A stretch of DNA of 64,000 nt from Pyrenophora tritici-repentis. Lineage: Eukaryota; Ascomycota; Dothideomycetes; Pleosporales; Pleosporaceae. Positions 48,314-59,117 of the stretch are shown here, in pieces. Each line of letters starts with the position of its first letter. Within the stretch, counting starts at the first letter, position 1. Where the stretch lies: NCBI RefSeq assembly GCF_003171515.1, contig NC_089395.1, positions 2,356,001 to 2,420,000 on the forward strand, written 5' to 3'. A program made the position numbers and the translations under genes. Under the pieces are notes generated by a model. The model was not told where the DNA came from. It worked only from the letters and a program-made list of their open reading frames with translations, and did not search any database.

Positions 48314-48990
48314 ATGTCGTACGCGGAAATGGCTGCCAAGGGCCCCAAGCAGAGCCCTGAGGAGGTGAGAGATTTCTTTGTGAGATAATAGATTGCGAAT
48401 AATTGCTAACTGGAAGATAGGCGTAAGTTTATCCATGCATGTGCTCAAGCTCATGCTCGCAAGTCATGTTGCCTTCAGAGTCACTGACAAGAATGCAGTC
48501 GTGCCCCCGCCCCGCCTCAGGTTGAGCACTCTTCCGATGACAGTGTCCACTCTCTCGTCGACGTAGACAGCCCCCATATCTCCTCGGTCCCTTCCGACTA
48601 TGAGTCACAATCCGTCAAAACGGATACGCAGGCTGAGCGCATTGAGCGCGAAGAGAAGATCGAACAAGAGGCCAAGGATATCAAGGACAAAGCAGCCGCA
48701 AAGAAGGATGCTGCCAAGGACAAGATCAACAAGAATGCCGACAACCCAGTTGTCTTGAGTAATGCTGTGGGGCTTGCCGTTGTTGGTGGTATCGTTGGAT
48801 TTGGTGCATACAGGCAGTATGCCCGCGGCGAATTGACTAGCAAGGTTGTTGCCGTCTGGGCTGCTGCCATTGGACTCTTTGGTGTTGGAGACTACTACGT
48901 CAGCCAGTACGTTACTCTAATACAGCAAGCGCATTTTTCATGTTTGCTAACCGGAGCAGGTACTTCTTCAAGCGTAACCCGCCCCAATAG
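48314..48990 (+). CDS. OM14-like mitochondrial outer-membrane protein with a 2-nt microexon
   Basis: The best model has four exons, 48314-48364, 48421-48422 (GC), 48499-48906 and 48960-48990; 163 residues. It begins MSYAEMAAKGPKQSPEE, continues ARAPAPPQVE only if the two-base exon is used, and has SLVDVDSPHISSVPSD and a charged helix (AERIEREEKIEQEAKDIKDK). Two membrane segments follow, LSNAVGLAVVGGIVGFGAY and VVAVWAAAIGLFGVGDYYV, and the end is FFKRNPPQ. The C-terminal part resembles the OM14 family of fungal mitochondrial outer-membrane proteins, which in yeast help dock ribosomes at mitochondria; the match is from memory and moderate. Skipping the microexon gives a stop eight codons on, so its use seems obligatory. 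Confidence 0.82.
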
Positions 48991-49493
48991 ATGCAGTCCT
49001 ACGACTGTCCCATCCGTTTTCATCTAGAACCTTGCACGCTGGACAGATTGGCCATAATATCTTGATCGCTCAAGTTGTAATGGTCTGGATACGATTTCTC
49101 TTTCTTTATCATATTACAGTACAGCAGACAAGGAGTTGCCTACTCTGCTCCAATCATGAAGCAAGATGCCATCTCCGCTCCACTTCTGTATATATGAGGT
49201 TAAAGTTCAATATACCCGTTCAAACATGAATCCAGCTACATTTGCATACTCTCATGTAGACCAAATTCTAGGTGGAGTAATAAACATGTCTGCAAACGGC
49301 AATACGCCAAAAGGCTAGGACAGCGAAAATTATCACGTGATGTCGGACGAGGTAGTGCCGATCCCTGCTCCATCGGCTTAGAAATGCAGGTCCCATAACT
49401 TTTCCCATAGTGACGACAGCGCAAAAGTGCCGCCGTTCACATCCGCCGCGACTTTCATTTTCCATCTCTTCACTGTTTAATATTTTCAACATC
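48991..49493. other. Spacer with MIA40 promoter
   Basis: About 500 bases between the OM14-like stop and the MIA40 start. It contains a TCACGTGA palindrome at 49333-49340. No gene is recognised. Confidence 0.4.
49333..49340. promoter_or_regulatory. TCACGTGA palindrome upstream of MIA40
   Basis: A perfect eight-base palindrome of the Cbf1-type E-box class, about 155 bp ahead of the start codon. In several ascomycetes this motif is associated with respiratory and mitochondrial genes; function here is inferred from position only. Confidence 0.4.
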
Positions 49494-50722
49494 ATGTTTC
49501 GAGCAGCTCCCCGTTTAATTGTGCGTCCCGCATTGCGGACCGCCCCTCTACGCTCCCTCGCACCTACCAGACGATTTATTAGCACAGCTCCACCAACACA
49601 AAAGAGACGGAGCTTCAAGAGCTTGGTAGCGCGATTGGGCATTGCCGGCGCTATAATATACTACTACAATACCGTAGATGTCTTTGCAGACGAGCCCAGA
49701 CGTACGTTGGTCCCCGCCGTAGATGAAGTCATTTGTGAGCGCAGAAAGCTAATTGGTGACAGAACTCGCTCAACCACTCCCGGAAACCGAAGTCGAATCT
49801 GAACACCTCCCCACGATTGAGTCCATTTCCGAAGAGCGCAAGAGGAGACAGGCGGTACAGGCACAATTAGATGCTCAGAAGCAGAAAGAAGCAGAGGCTC
49901 GCTCTTCCAGTGGTGAGGGCGACATAGAAGGACTCGAAGAGGAGGCAGATCAACAGGGCGCATTCAATCCCGAGACTGGCGAGATCAATTGGGATTGCCC
50001 ATGTCTAGGTGGCATGGCTCATGGGCCATGCGGGGATCAGTTCAAGGCGGCCTTTAGCTGCTTTGTATACTCCAAGGAAGAGCCCAAGGGCATGGACTGC
50101 ATTGACAAGTTCAAGTAAGTCTGTTTTACTGAGCGGCGGGACCCAATGGGCTCATGAACATGATCAAGTACAGATGGGCTAACAGAAGTACAGGGACATG
50201 CAAAACTGCTTCCGCGAATACCCCGAAGTCTATGGCTCTGAACTCGACTCCGACGCCGACGAAGAAGACGATATGAGTGCTACTCCCGCCTCAGAAGCTA
50301 CCGAGACACCGTCACGCTCCTCGCCCACCTCTACCCCACCTTCCGATGCCTTCTCCTCCAACGCGCAGCCAACCCCCTCATCTGACGCCTCAACCAACGA
50401 CCACGCTGCTCCAGCAAAAGGCAAAATTTCCGGGGAGCCCAACTCGAAACCCCAGACTGCGACGGGTGGTCTCGTCCCTGAAGAGTACAAGCCAAACACA
50501 CAGCACAACCCCATGGTTGACGCGCGAGGAGACATGAGCAGCCTAGACAGCGAAAAGGAGAAGAGCAAGCAGAAGCCAAAGGGCGACAGCGACACAGAGA
50601 GGGCGAACAAGGCCAAGACCCAAGTTAAGAGTCAGGAGCCGGTTAACGAGAGCGAGAGCATAGTGCCAAAGGCCAGTCATGATGCTGGTGCCGAGGGGAC
50701 CATTGTGGTGGGAAGGAAGTAA
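49494..50722 (+). CDS. MIA40: Mitochondrial intermembrane space import and assembly protein MIA40
   Basis: Three exons, 49494-49701, 49763-50114 and 50194-50722; 362 residues. The first 45 residues are a basic presequence ([20 protein letters not shown]), followed by a hydrophobic anchor ([11 protein letters not shown]), as in fungal membrane-tethered Mia40. The core has the redox CPC motif at 148-150 (NWDCPCLGG) and the twin CX9C pairs C159/C169 and C182/C192. Mia40 oxidises and traps small cysteine proteins in the intermembrane space, working with Erv1. The last 160 residues are acidic and Ser/Pro/Lys-rich and probably disordered, as in related filamentous fungi. The second junction splits a Lys codon just before DMQNCF. 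Confidence 0.95.
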
Positions 50723-51503
50723 GACGAGAGAAATAGGAATCCTGGGAAGGAAGTAAAGAGCACAATAGGAAACATGTGAAAGATGACGAAACGTTATTGA
50801 TGAGATGTTGTACATGTATAATCTATTTGTACTATATTGCATGTAAAACAGCTACAGCTACAGCTACAGCTACAGCTACAGCTACAGCATGGAGTAGGTA
50901 GGGACACAACGGTAAAAGGAGAAACTCCTCCAAGAGCAAATGAAGGCAGCGGTTTGTAGGGACGAGGAGTGTTTTGATAGAGAAACCAACTCATCTTTGC
51001 TTAACGTCACCTTTCGATCAACCAGACATCAACTTTACCCTACACGTGTAATCCCACCACAATACAAAAATCAACTTCTCACACATCATCTTCTCTCGTC
51101 ATCGTATCTCACGTGGAAAAGGGGAACACGAAAAGTCTCGGACAAACATGATCAGTGAACAAGAAGTTAAGATTGTAAAATACACATTGACTAAAAAAAG
51201 GGGGCGCTTTGCCTCTTTCTTCCCTGAGATGGACGCCCACCCGCCCACCAAAAACACCTTTGAATTTACCTTGCCTTCCCTTGTCCTTTCTTAGTGGAAC
51301 CAGCCTATGTTGAATCTTCCAACGATTGAACTGGGTGATTAAACTGAACTGAGATGGTGTACGGTGGTAGCCAGCCTTTTGTGAGTGTTGTTGTGGGGGG
51401 TTGTACCTGCACTACACAGGACCAACGATGCCACCCGCACCATCGCGTAAGTCGAGAAAGGAAGCAACCAAGAAACTAGATCGACCAAACCAAACCACAT
51501 TTT
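50723..51503. other. Spacer between converging genes
   Basis: About 780 bases holding the MIA40 3' UTR and the 3' UTR of the SWI3-like gene. The only clear structure is a tandem repeat at 50848-50888. Confidence 0.4.
50848..50888. repeat. (ACAGCT)n hexanucleotide microsatellite
   Basis: Six perfect ACAGCT units plus ACAGC, about 125 bp after the MIA40 stop and probably in or just past its 3' UTR. Confidence 0.88.
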
Positions 51504-53886
51504 CTAAATCTCGACCTTACTGTATCCCTCCGCGCCTTCACTGACTGGCTGCGTAACACCGGCATCAACACTATCCCTCTTGACCCCCATACTATCCTCG
51601 CCCTTGCCCACGCCAAAGAATCGCATAGCCTCCTCCAGCGCATGTACTGCCTCCTCGGCACTCAAGCTACCAGGTAGACCCTGACCGCCAATGGAGCCGG
51701 AGATGCGCTTCGTTGCGTCTTCGAGAGCGCGAACGCGGCGCTGGAAGTTGAGGCGATCCATGAAGAGTTGCTGGCGGCGACGCTGGAGGTCGCGACGTTC
51801 AGCTGACAGCAGTTTCTCAAAATCGTTGAAGTGTGCGAGTTTGAGTTGCAGTTTTTGCAATTGTAGGTTTACGGCGCCGGAGACGAGGCGTGTCATGTGG
51901 CGTTCTTCGTGGGAGGCGAGGGCTGAGGAGCGGGCGGCGGAGAGGGCAAAGGGGAGGGTGGCGAGGGGGTTGGTGGAGGTGGAGTCCTTGGTTGCTACTT
52001 CGGTTGAGGTGTCGATGTCCATGGCGTCTCCGCCTTCGGGCTTCACGTCTGAGGCAGTGGCTGCAGGTGTAGATTGCTCGCCTTCCTTTTCCTTGCCCTT
52101 CTCTGATGGTGCGGTTGGGGCTTTGTTGATCTTATCTTGGAGTATGCGCTTCATCTCACCCACGCTGCGCCCTGATGCCACGGCGGCTTCAGTTACGTTT
52201 GCAGGCGCAAGGCCAGCCAAGAAGCTGACTACACTGAGAATGGGGTTGTCTGCATGGTGGATGGGTACGCGACCTTCGCTGAGATACTCGAGATCGCGGA
52301 GGAACTTTGTTGATGGAGCTGCCGATTGGGATTCGGTGAGATCTGCTTCGATGTACTTATCCTCAATCTCAAGCTGGAGAAACTTCATCACACACTGCTC
52401 GCGCGTCTTGGTTTGTACGTGGTCTGCGACGCGGTTCCAGTCATCATCAAACTCCTCCAAGCCTTCGAGCAGCAGAAGAGTCTCCTCTTCCGTCCACTTC
52501 TCTTCGTTCTCAGCAGTGGCTGAGCTCTCTGGGTTCGAGATCTTGGTAAAGTCTACCGAAGAGGTGCCTGAAGGGAAGTTGCCCTCGACAAAGCACCTTG
52601 GGCAAAGATCCCGCTTGAGACCACCTCCTTGCTTCAATTGACCCGGTTGCTCAGACGGCTTCGTCTCGTGGAAGTGTACGCGAGTGCATTCGACGCCACA
52701 GCTGAAGCAGTTGATGACCTTGATTGGCTCCTTTGCAGCAGCCTCAAGGTTCTTGACATGGACTGATGCACCGTTTGCTTCTCCGTTGGCTGCCTTTGGC
52801 TCTGCAGATGCTTCTTTGCCATTGGCTTCGTAGATGTTGCGTCCAGCTAAAGACTTGGTCTCACTCTTTGCAGTCGGTTGCTGGCTAGCGGCGCGATCGG
52901 TGGCTGCAAGTTGCTTGCCTTCTGTCACTTTCGAGCCTGGTCCTGGCTGGAAAGGTTGCAGTCCGCGGGGAGTATCGACTGTGACACGGAAGTGGCCGGT
53001 GAATGGAGGACCAATGTTTGATGGCCGTTCTTGGGGATCCACCTAGACAACTGTTAGTCGTAATTCTTGTGCAATGGTGAAAAGGCATCTACCTGATAGT
53101 TAATCAGACCCCACTGTTCGAGAAAGGCGTGTACGCGCATGATGGCGCACACGTCTCCCGCGAGATTCCTTCGGCATGCGGTTACTGTAAGATACTCTGA
53201 AGGGTTAAGGCGGTAGGTATTGATCATGAAATCGCGGTAGTCTCGGTACACAGCTGGCGTCTTGCTGCGATTGCGGCCGTTGAAGAACTCGGGTAGGGCC
53301 TTGTGTTCGCGGTAGTCGATGTATCGCATGTCGAACCAGGTCGCATAGCTCGGAATGATGGTCGCATAGGTCTGAGTAACGAAATGGGAGCGTGCGGCTG
53401 ATTGCAGGTCGGCCTTTGCCTGTGCCTCTGGGTCCATGGCATCGGCGCCTTCGCCATTCTCTTTCTTGGTATCATCTACACCGCCCATCTCCTCGTCTTC
53501 TTGGCCATCTGCATCCTCCGTCTCCGGTCCCGGACCGTCGGGTGCGTCTGGCGGGTTGTCTGGTGCATTTGCAGGTGTGGCAGTGGCTTCGTTTGATGAC
53601 TCCTTGAGGGCGTCTTCGAGGAAGTTCGGGTCTGCCATGTGCCTTAGTAACTCGTCATTTGGCGCCGCAAATATACCCATCATGTCTTCCAATGTAGAAA
53701 GTTTATCTTGGCCGTCAAAGTAGCCGCTTTGCAGCCACTCGGAGTGGGCGGCAGACATGGTCGATGGTGGTGTTATCTGTGGGAGATATGTAGCTTACCT
53801 TGATCCAGTGCGTTTGCGTCTGCACCATTGTCTCCAGTGAGAGTGGGGTCATGGGCTGCTGTGCTTCCAGTCGCGTCGTCCGCCAT
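51504..53886 (-). CDS. SWI/SNF-RSC complex subunit, SWI3/RSC8-like
   Basis: Favoured model: three exons, 53886-53799, 53706-53093 and 53042-51504; 746 residues. The SWIRM domain is at about 145-230, with [39 protein letters not shown] and [21 protein letters not shown] Cys-rich zinc-binding segment follows ([32 protein letters not shown]). The SANT domain has [18 protein letters not shown] and the C-terminal helix is leucine-zipper-like (about 610-690). This is the order in yeast Swi3 and Rsc8, scaffold subunits of chromatin remodellers. The N-terminus is uncertain: an alternative start is the ATG at 53758, which keeps [14 protein letters not shown] and ignores the first exon. Confidence 0.92.
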
Positions 53887-54386
53887 AGCTACAATAGAGC
53901 TGTTGCGATGCGATAGCTCACTGTTAGGCGTTATGGGTGCGATGTCGCCCGAGGATATAGCTCGACGCAAATATTCTGGATGCGTGCGCAATAGTAGCTT
54001 ATTTGCACAGAATTATCGCGTCGCAATTGTTGGCAAATAAGGGTGGGGATGGGGGGATGACGGGGATGCGATGTGCGGCTGGTTGTGCGGCTGGTGTCGC
54101 GTCTGGAGTTCGCGATAGATCCTCGAACGGCCTAAGCAAAAGTCCACTTCAACACTAAAGTTAGCGCTAGGAGCAGCACATCACGTGATTTTTCTGCGCT
54201 CCACATGCAAGGGCTAGCGCCGGATATCGACCATGTCAAACCGAGGTCATACCTAGGCTAGATAGTCATACTCGGCCTTCGACCTCTCCGCGCTTTTGAC
54301 CTCGCTTTCACTTTTGTTGTTCCAGACAATTCCATAGGGATTTAGCTCTTGTGAGGGTAATTCTTCGTCTTTCGTTATAGCCCACC
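53887..54386. promoter_or_regulatory. Divergent promoter of SWI3-like and ETF-alpha genes
   Basis: 500 bases between divergent start codons. It contains TCACGTGA at 54181-54188. Pyrimidine-rich sequence at about 54270-54385 looks like the ETF-alpha 5' UTR. No coding frame is supported. Confidence 0.5.
54181..54188. promoter_or_regulatory. TCACGTGA palindrome in the SWI3-like/ETF-alpha promoter
   Basis: The same eight-base palindrome as upstream of MIA40, about 200 bp before the ETF-alpha start and 295 bp before the SWI3-like start. The role is inferred from motif and position only. Confidence 0.4.
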
Positions 54387-55450
54387 ATGTTCTCCCTTGC
54401 ACGCCGATCCATCCTTCACGCAGGCCGAACACGGCTTCAGTTCACACGCTTTGCTTCTACACTCGCCGTTCTCGAACAAAAAGAGGGAAAACTTGTATCA
54501 CAATCGCTTGCCGCCATCACAGCAGGAACAAAAATTGGAGGCTCAATAACAGCTTTTATTGCTGGAGGTGGGGTCAAGTCTGCCGCTGACGAGGCTGCCA
54601 AATCAAAGGGAGTAGAAAAGGTGGTTTACGTTGAGAATGGAGCCTACGATCGATGTCTTCCCGAGAACTATGCACCACTCTTGGTAGAGAACATCAAAAA
54701 GGGCGGATATACACATGTTGTTGCTGGCCACTCAGCCTTTGGAAAGAACATCATGCCCCGCGTCTCAGCGCTCTTGGATACGCAGCAGATATCAGACATT
54801 ACTGCTGTTGAAAGCGAAGATAGTGAGTGGGCCGCTCACGATTCCGGGATTGCCTACTGATTCCATCTGCAGCCTTCGTTCGACCAATCTACGCCGGCAA
54901 CGCCATCATGACGGTGCAATCGTCCGACAGCGTCAAGGTCATCACCGTCCGCGGCACCGCATTCCCCGCACCCGAGCCCGAAGGTGGCAACGCAACAGTC
55001 GAGGAGGGCGTAGACCCCAAGGCTGAGTGCGCAACTGAATGGGTATCCGAAGACCTACAAAAGTCTGATCGTCCCGATCTAGGCTCAGCAGAGCGAGTTG
55101 TGTCAGGAGGGCGTGGTTTGAAGTCCAAGGAGGAATTCGACAAGCTCATGCCACCTCTAGCAGATGCGCTTGGTGCCGCCATCGGCGCATCGCGAGCAGC
55201 AGTTGACAGTGGATTTGCCGACAACAGTCTGCAAGTTGGACAGACTGGAAAGAACGTTGCGCCGCAACTATACCTTTGCGCGGGTATCTCAGGGGCTATT
55301 CAACATCTGGCAGGTATGAAGGACAGCAAGGTTATTGCAGCCATCAACAAGGATGGCGAGGCGCCAATCTTCCAAGTCGCCGATGTTGGTCTCGTTGGTG
55401 ATTTGTTCGAAAAGGTACCTGAGTTGACGGAGAAGCTAAAGTCACAGTAA
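54387..55450 (+). CDS. ETFA: Electron transfer flavoprotein alpha subunit, mitochondrial
   Basis: Two exons, 54387-54822 and 54873-55450, splitting a Thr codon in EDTFVRPIY; 337 residues. Residues 1-25 ([19 protein letters not shown]) are a mitochondrial presequence. The ETF N-terminal domain includes [20 protein letters not shown] and [20 protein letters not shown]. The C-terminal FAD domain has [51 protein letters not shown] and [20 protein letters not shown], the complete family signature. With ETF-beta it carries electrons from acyl-CoA dehydrogenases to ETF-ubiquinone oxidoreductase in the matrix. Length is typical and no residue looks unusual. Confidence 0.96.
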
Positions 55451-56071
55451 GACCTGAGAGCCTCATCAAAATCGAAACTCAAAAGCTGTACATACTCAGA
55501 TTGATGAAATAATCAAACCGTTCACACAATTTCGATGCAGCATCTGGGCCTGCCAATATCCTTGTCCGTACATGTCTTTCTACAGCATCACTCCATATGG
55601 TAGATTATATAGCATGACCTGCATGAAATCATGCAACCGCAACTTCCACGCCAGTGTCAATCCAGGTCCTTGGCGTGCGTCAGTGGCCGATCAACCACTA
55701 GCACATGTCACCCACGATCCGTCTCCAGGTCCACCCCGCCGATAGCCGAGTATTGTGGCACTTGCAGACCTCTAAGAGACGTGCCATTATCCGCTGCCAA
55801 GTATCCCTCAGTTCATCTTCTTTTGTCGTGACATATGCTTTTTTCTTTCCTATCCTCTCTTTCTCCACGTTGTTTCGCCGCTTTCGTGTTAGCCTTGTTT
55901 GACCAGCATCTACCTAGACATGGCAGTCACCGGACATTATTAAAGTACTTGCACGTGCATACCAGATCATCTATCGAGTGATAAGTCTGTATGATTCACG
56001 CCTTGTCTTCTTCCTACAAGCTCTGAACGCGCCCTTCAAATTGATAATGTCTCGCACACCACATTCTATTG
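55451..56071. other. Spacer between ETF-alpha and the K+ channel gene
   Basis: 620 bases with a 3' UTR on the left and the TOK1-like promoter on the right. Short open frames lack domains. Confidence 0.4.
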
Positions 56072-58767
56072 ATGATGCAGCATGAACAAAGTGAGCTGAA
56101 TCAGCCCCACGGCTCGAAACATGCAACCCATTTCGAAGCCGATCACTCAGGGCCATCTCCCAACGCGAAAGGAAGCAGCAAAAAAAGATGGTGGAACATT
56201 TGGAAGAAATGGGAGGGTGAAGACAGTGATTGGTGGTTCGCGAGTACAGGTATCCCGCTTCTGGCTGCTACGCTTGGACCACTGGCAAATGTCAGCTCAA
56301 TTGCGGCTCTGGTGACGCCATGGAGGCAACTGAACATCATAGATGGGGAAAAACTAACGGATTTTAATGGTGTACCGTTTGGCGATCCGAGATGGTGAGC
56401 AGACTGTCCCTTGACCGTCTTCCGGGAATTCCCGGGTATCACATGATCCGATAGTGTTGTCGAAGACGATGGAAAGCTTATGGCTAACAGAATCAGGTGC
56501 TATTGGATCAATGTAGTTTCTTTGGTATGCGGGTTTCTTGGTAGGAAGCGCCCAAATGTACCACCTCTATATTTTCACTGACTTGATGTCGCAGGCAATC
56601 TTTTCTTACTCCTCAACTTTACCCAAAGAATTCGATATATTATCGCCTTGCCGGCAACAGTAATATTGTGGTACCTTTCGTCCGGCTTTCTGATTGCCAT
56701 TACAACATGTATGCACGTCTACGTACCGCCCATTCGACCGGAGCAAGGGTACACCCAGGGCTTTTGGTACGCCATCGCAGCAGCAGCATTTTACACAATA
56801 TGTTCTATGATTCTAATGATCAACATGCTTGGATACTTCCTGGGACATTACCCGGAAAACTTCGCTTTGAGCGAGAGCCAAAGAACGCTTATCCTGCAGA
56901 CAATGGCGTTCTTCATATGGCTTGGGGGCGGAGCTGCGGTGTTTGCTAAACTCGAACAAAACGCTGGGAATGACAGTTGGAGATTTGCTGATGCTGTAAG
57001 TCCCATTTCCATAACATTTGTTCTCTTAAATCGCCTTGGGCTACTATGTACGACCTACCTGTTGTTGAGGCACTGGCTAGCCCAGGTACTGTCACACTGC
57101 CACAATGACGAGTACCATATAATACTATTTCTCATTGGATATCTCAAGCTAACAAAAGTAGCTCTACTTTTGTGATGTCACAATTCTCACTGTAGGATTC
57201 GGCGACCTCGTACCAACGACAGACGTCACTAGGGGTATTGTTTTTCCATATTCAGTAGGAGGTGCCAGTAAGCATGTCCAGTTACGATATACAGACATCA
57301 CACTAAATCCGCACCCATCTAGTCACACTCGCACTTATAGTATCGTCTTTGTACACGGCAGTACGGGAGCTGGGTGACGAGAAAATTATACAAAAACACA
57401 TCGACCGCATGAGATCACGCGTTGTTGAACGCACAGTATCCAATTCATTTGATCTACGTCATCAGGAGCGTGAAGCACATCACCTTCTCAGAAGACGCAA
57501 ACTAGGATTTCCAAAAATCTCCCAGCCTACTGAACCCCGGCCCTTTCGTACTCCGATGGGTGAGTCTATTCAGCGCAGATCGACATTTCCACGCGTTACC
57601 AACGCACTCCGTATCACTTCCAAACCCCCAATTAGGCTTTTGAAGGAGGAGAAGGATCGATTCGAAGCGATGCGCAAGATCCAAGCTGATTCTAAAAAGT
57701 TCAAGAGATGGATGGCGCTGTTTTGGTCGGTAACGACATTTTCAATTCTTTGGTGCGTTGGAGCTGCTGTATTTTGGATGGCAGAGAAGGATACGCAAGG
57801 CATGACGTACTTTCAAGCCCTGTACTTCTGTTACGTCAGTTTGCTGACCATCGGGTATGGAGATCTAGCGCCAAAGTCGAATGCTGGACGGTGCTTCTTC
57901 GTTATTTGGAGTCTAATTGCGGTTCCGACGATGACAATTCTCGTTTCCGATCTGGGCGATACCGTGGTGGCGAATTTCAAGAGATGGAGCGACGAGTTCG
58001 CAGACTTTACAGTTCTACCGAAAGCAGGTATATGGCGTTCGTTTCTCGACAAGCATCCTTGGTTGCTGTATTGGCTACAGAGATGGACAGAAAGAAGAGC
58101 AAGGAAGCGACGGCTGAAGAAAGGTTTCTCCGTTGCAGATCCACGGGAAAACGATGCAGATACAAGTACCTCCAGTCTTGCTCATCGTGGGACCTCTCCA
58201 GATGACCCTGAAGATGCCGAGGAGCGGGAAGCGGAAACCGATATCGAACTAACTCAACATCCAACCATTGAAGCCCTCGCAGAAGAAGCAGAGGCAGACA
58301 CCAACAAGACACCCGATCGTGCATCAATCTCCCGTCGCCTCGCCCTCTCCATCCAAAGAGTCTCCCGAGATCTCAAAATCCCCCGTAAACGCTACACCTA
58401 TGAAGAATGGGTCGAATTCACGCGTCTGATACGCATGACGGACCCGGAACGCTTAGATCGCAACTTGGGCACGGCGAGTGGCGCGACGGAAGATGAGAAT
58501 CAGGAAGAGGGACTGGTGAACTGGGATTGGATTGGGGATGATAGTCCGATGGTAGCAGGGGTGAGTGAGAGCGAGTGGCTTATGGAACGCTTGATTGAGA
58601 GTCTGGTGAGGCTGGAGAAGAGGAAGGAGATTGCGAGGGACAGGGCGGATATGGGGGCGTTGAGGGAGATGGAGGGTAGATATGGTAGAAGCAGCGAGAT
58701 AGAGAGAGCAATAGAGGGGGGTGTGGTGAGAGAAGTAGATGGTGGTCAAGTAGGGACATTGGAGTAA
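56072..58767 (+). CDS. Outward-rectifier two-pore-domain K+ channel (TOK1-like)
   Basis: Five exons, 56072-56394, 56497-56540, 56595-56995, 57162-57267 and 57323-58767; 772 residues. The fold has eight membrane segments, with TM1 after about residue 50, and two pore loops. P1 is in LYFCDVTILTVGFGDLVPTT and P2 in LYFCYVSLLTIGYGDLAPKS, both with the selectivity filter T(V/I)G(F/Y)GD. Eight TMs and two pores define the fungal TOK family in the plasma membrane, which passes K+ outward. Between the pores is a basic cytosolic linker (about 300-420). The 300-residue C-terminal tail is acidic and Arg-rich and probably regulatory. ATG 56072 or the next codon ATG 56075 could start. Confidence 0.94.
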
Positions 58768-59117
58768 TGAAGTTTCTGGATAGAACTCCTCTGGATACAC
58801 TCTGATGCAACTGCTGATTGGACATAAAGTAGTCGTTGATGTTGAATTTCTCATGGGTATTGATATCAAGAAACTACACGCGGAAACCTCCAAACATCAT
58901 TGATCAGCAGAAATACACGAGAGAATTTCCAAACGTATACCAGAATATTTTCAAAACGTTGGTGAAGTAGAAAAGAAGACAACCATAATGCATTAAACTG
59001 GTACACCTAGCAATGTCTAGAGTGGAGAATACTCTATGAGACCTTTTCTTCAAAAACTCCCCTCTCATCTAAAACGCCGTTGAATGCGAATCATAACGGC
59101 CTACAATAGCTAAGCTT
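58768..59117. other. Spacer between converging genes
   Basis: 350 AT-rich bases with the facing 3' UTRs of the K+ channel and the Zn2Cys6 gene. Nothing else is seen. Confidence 0.4.
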
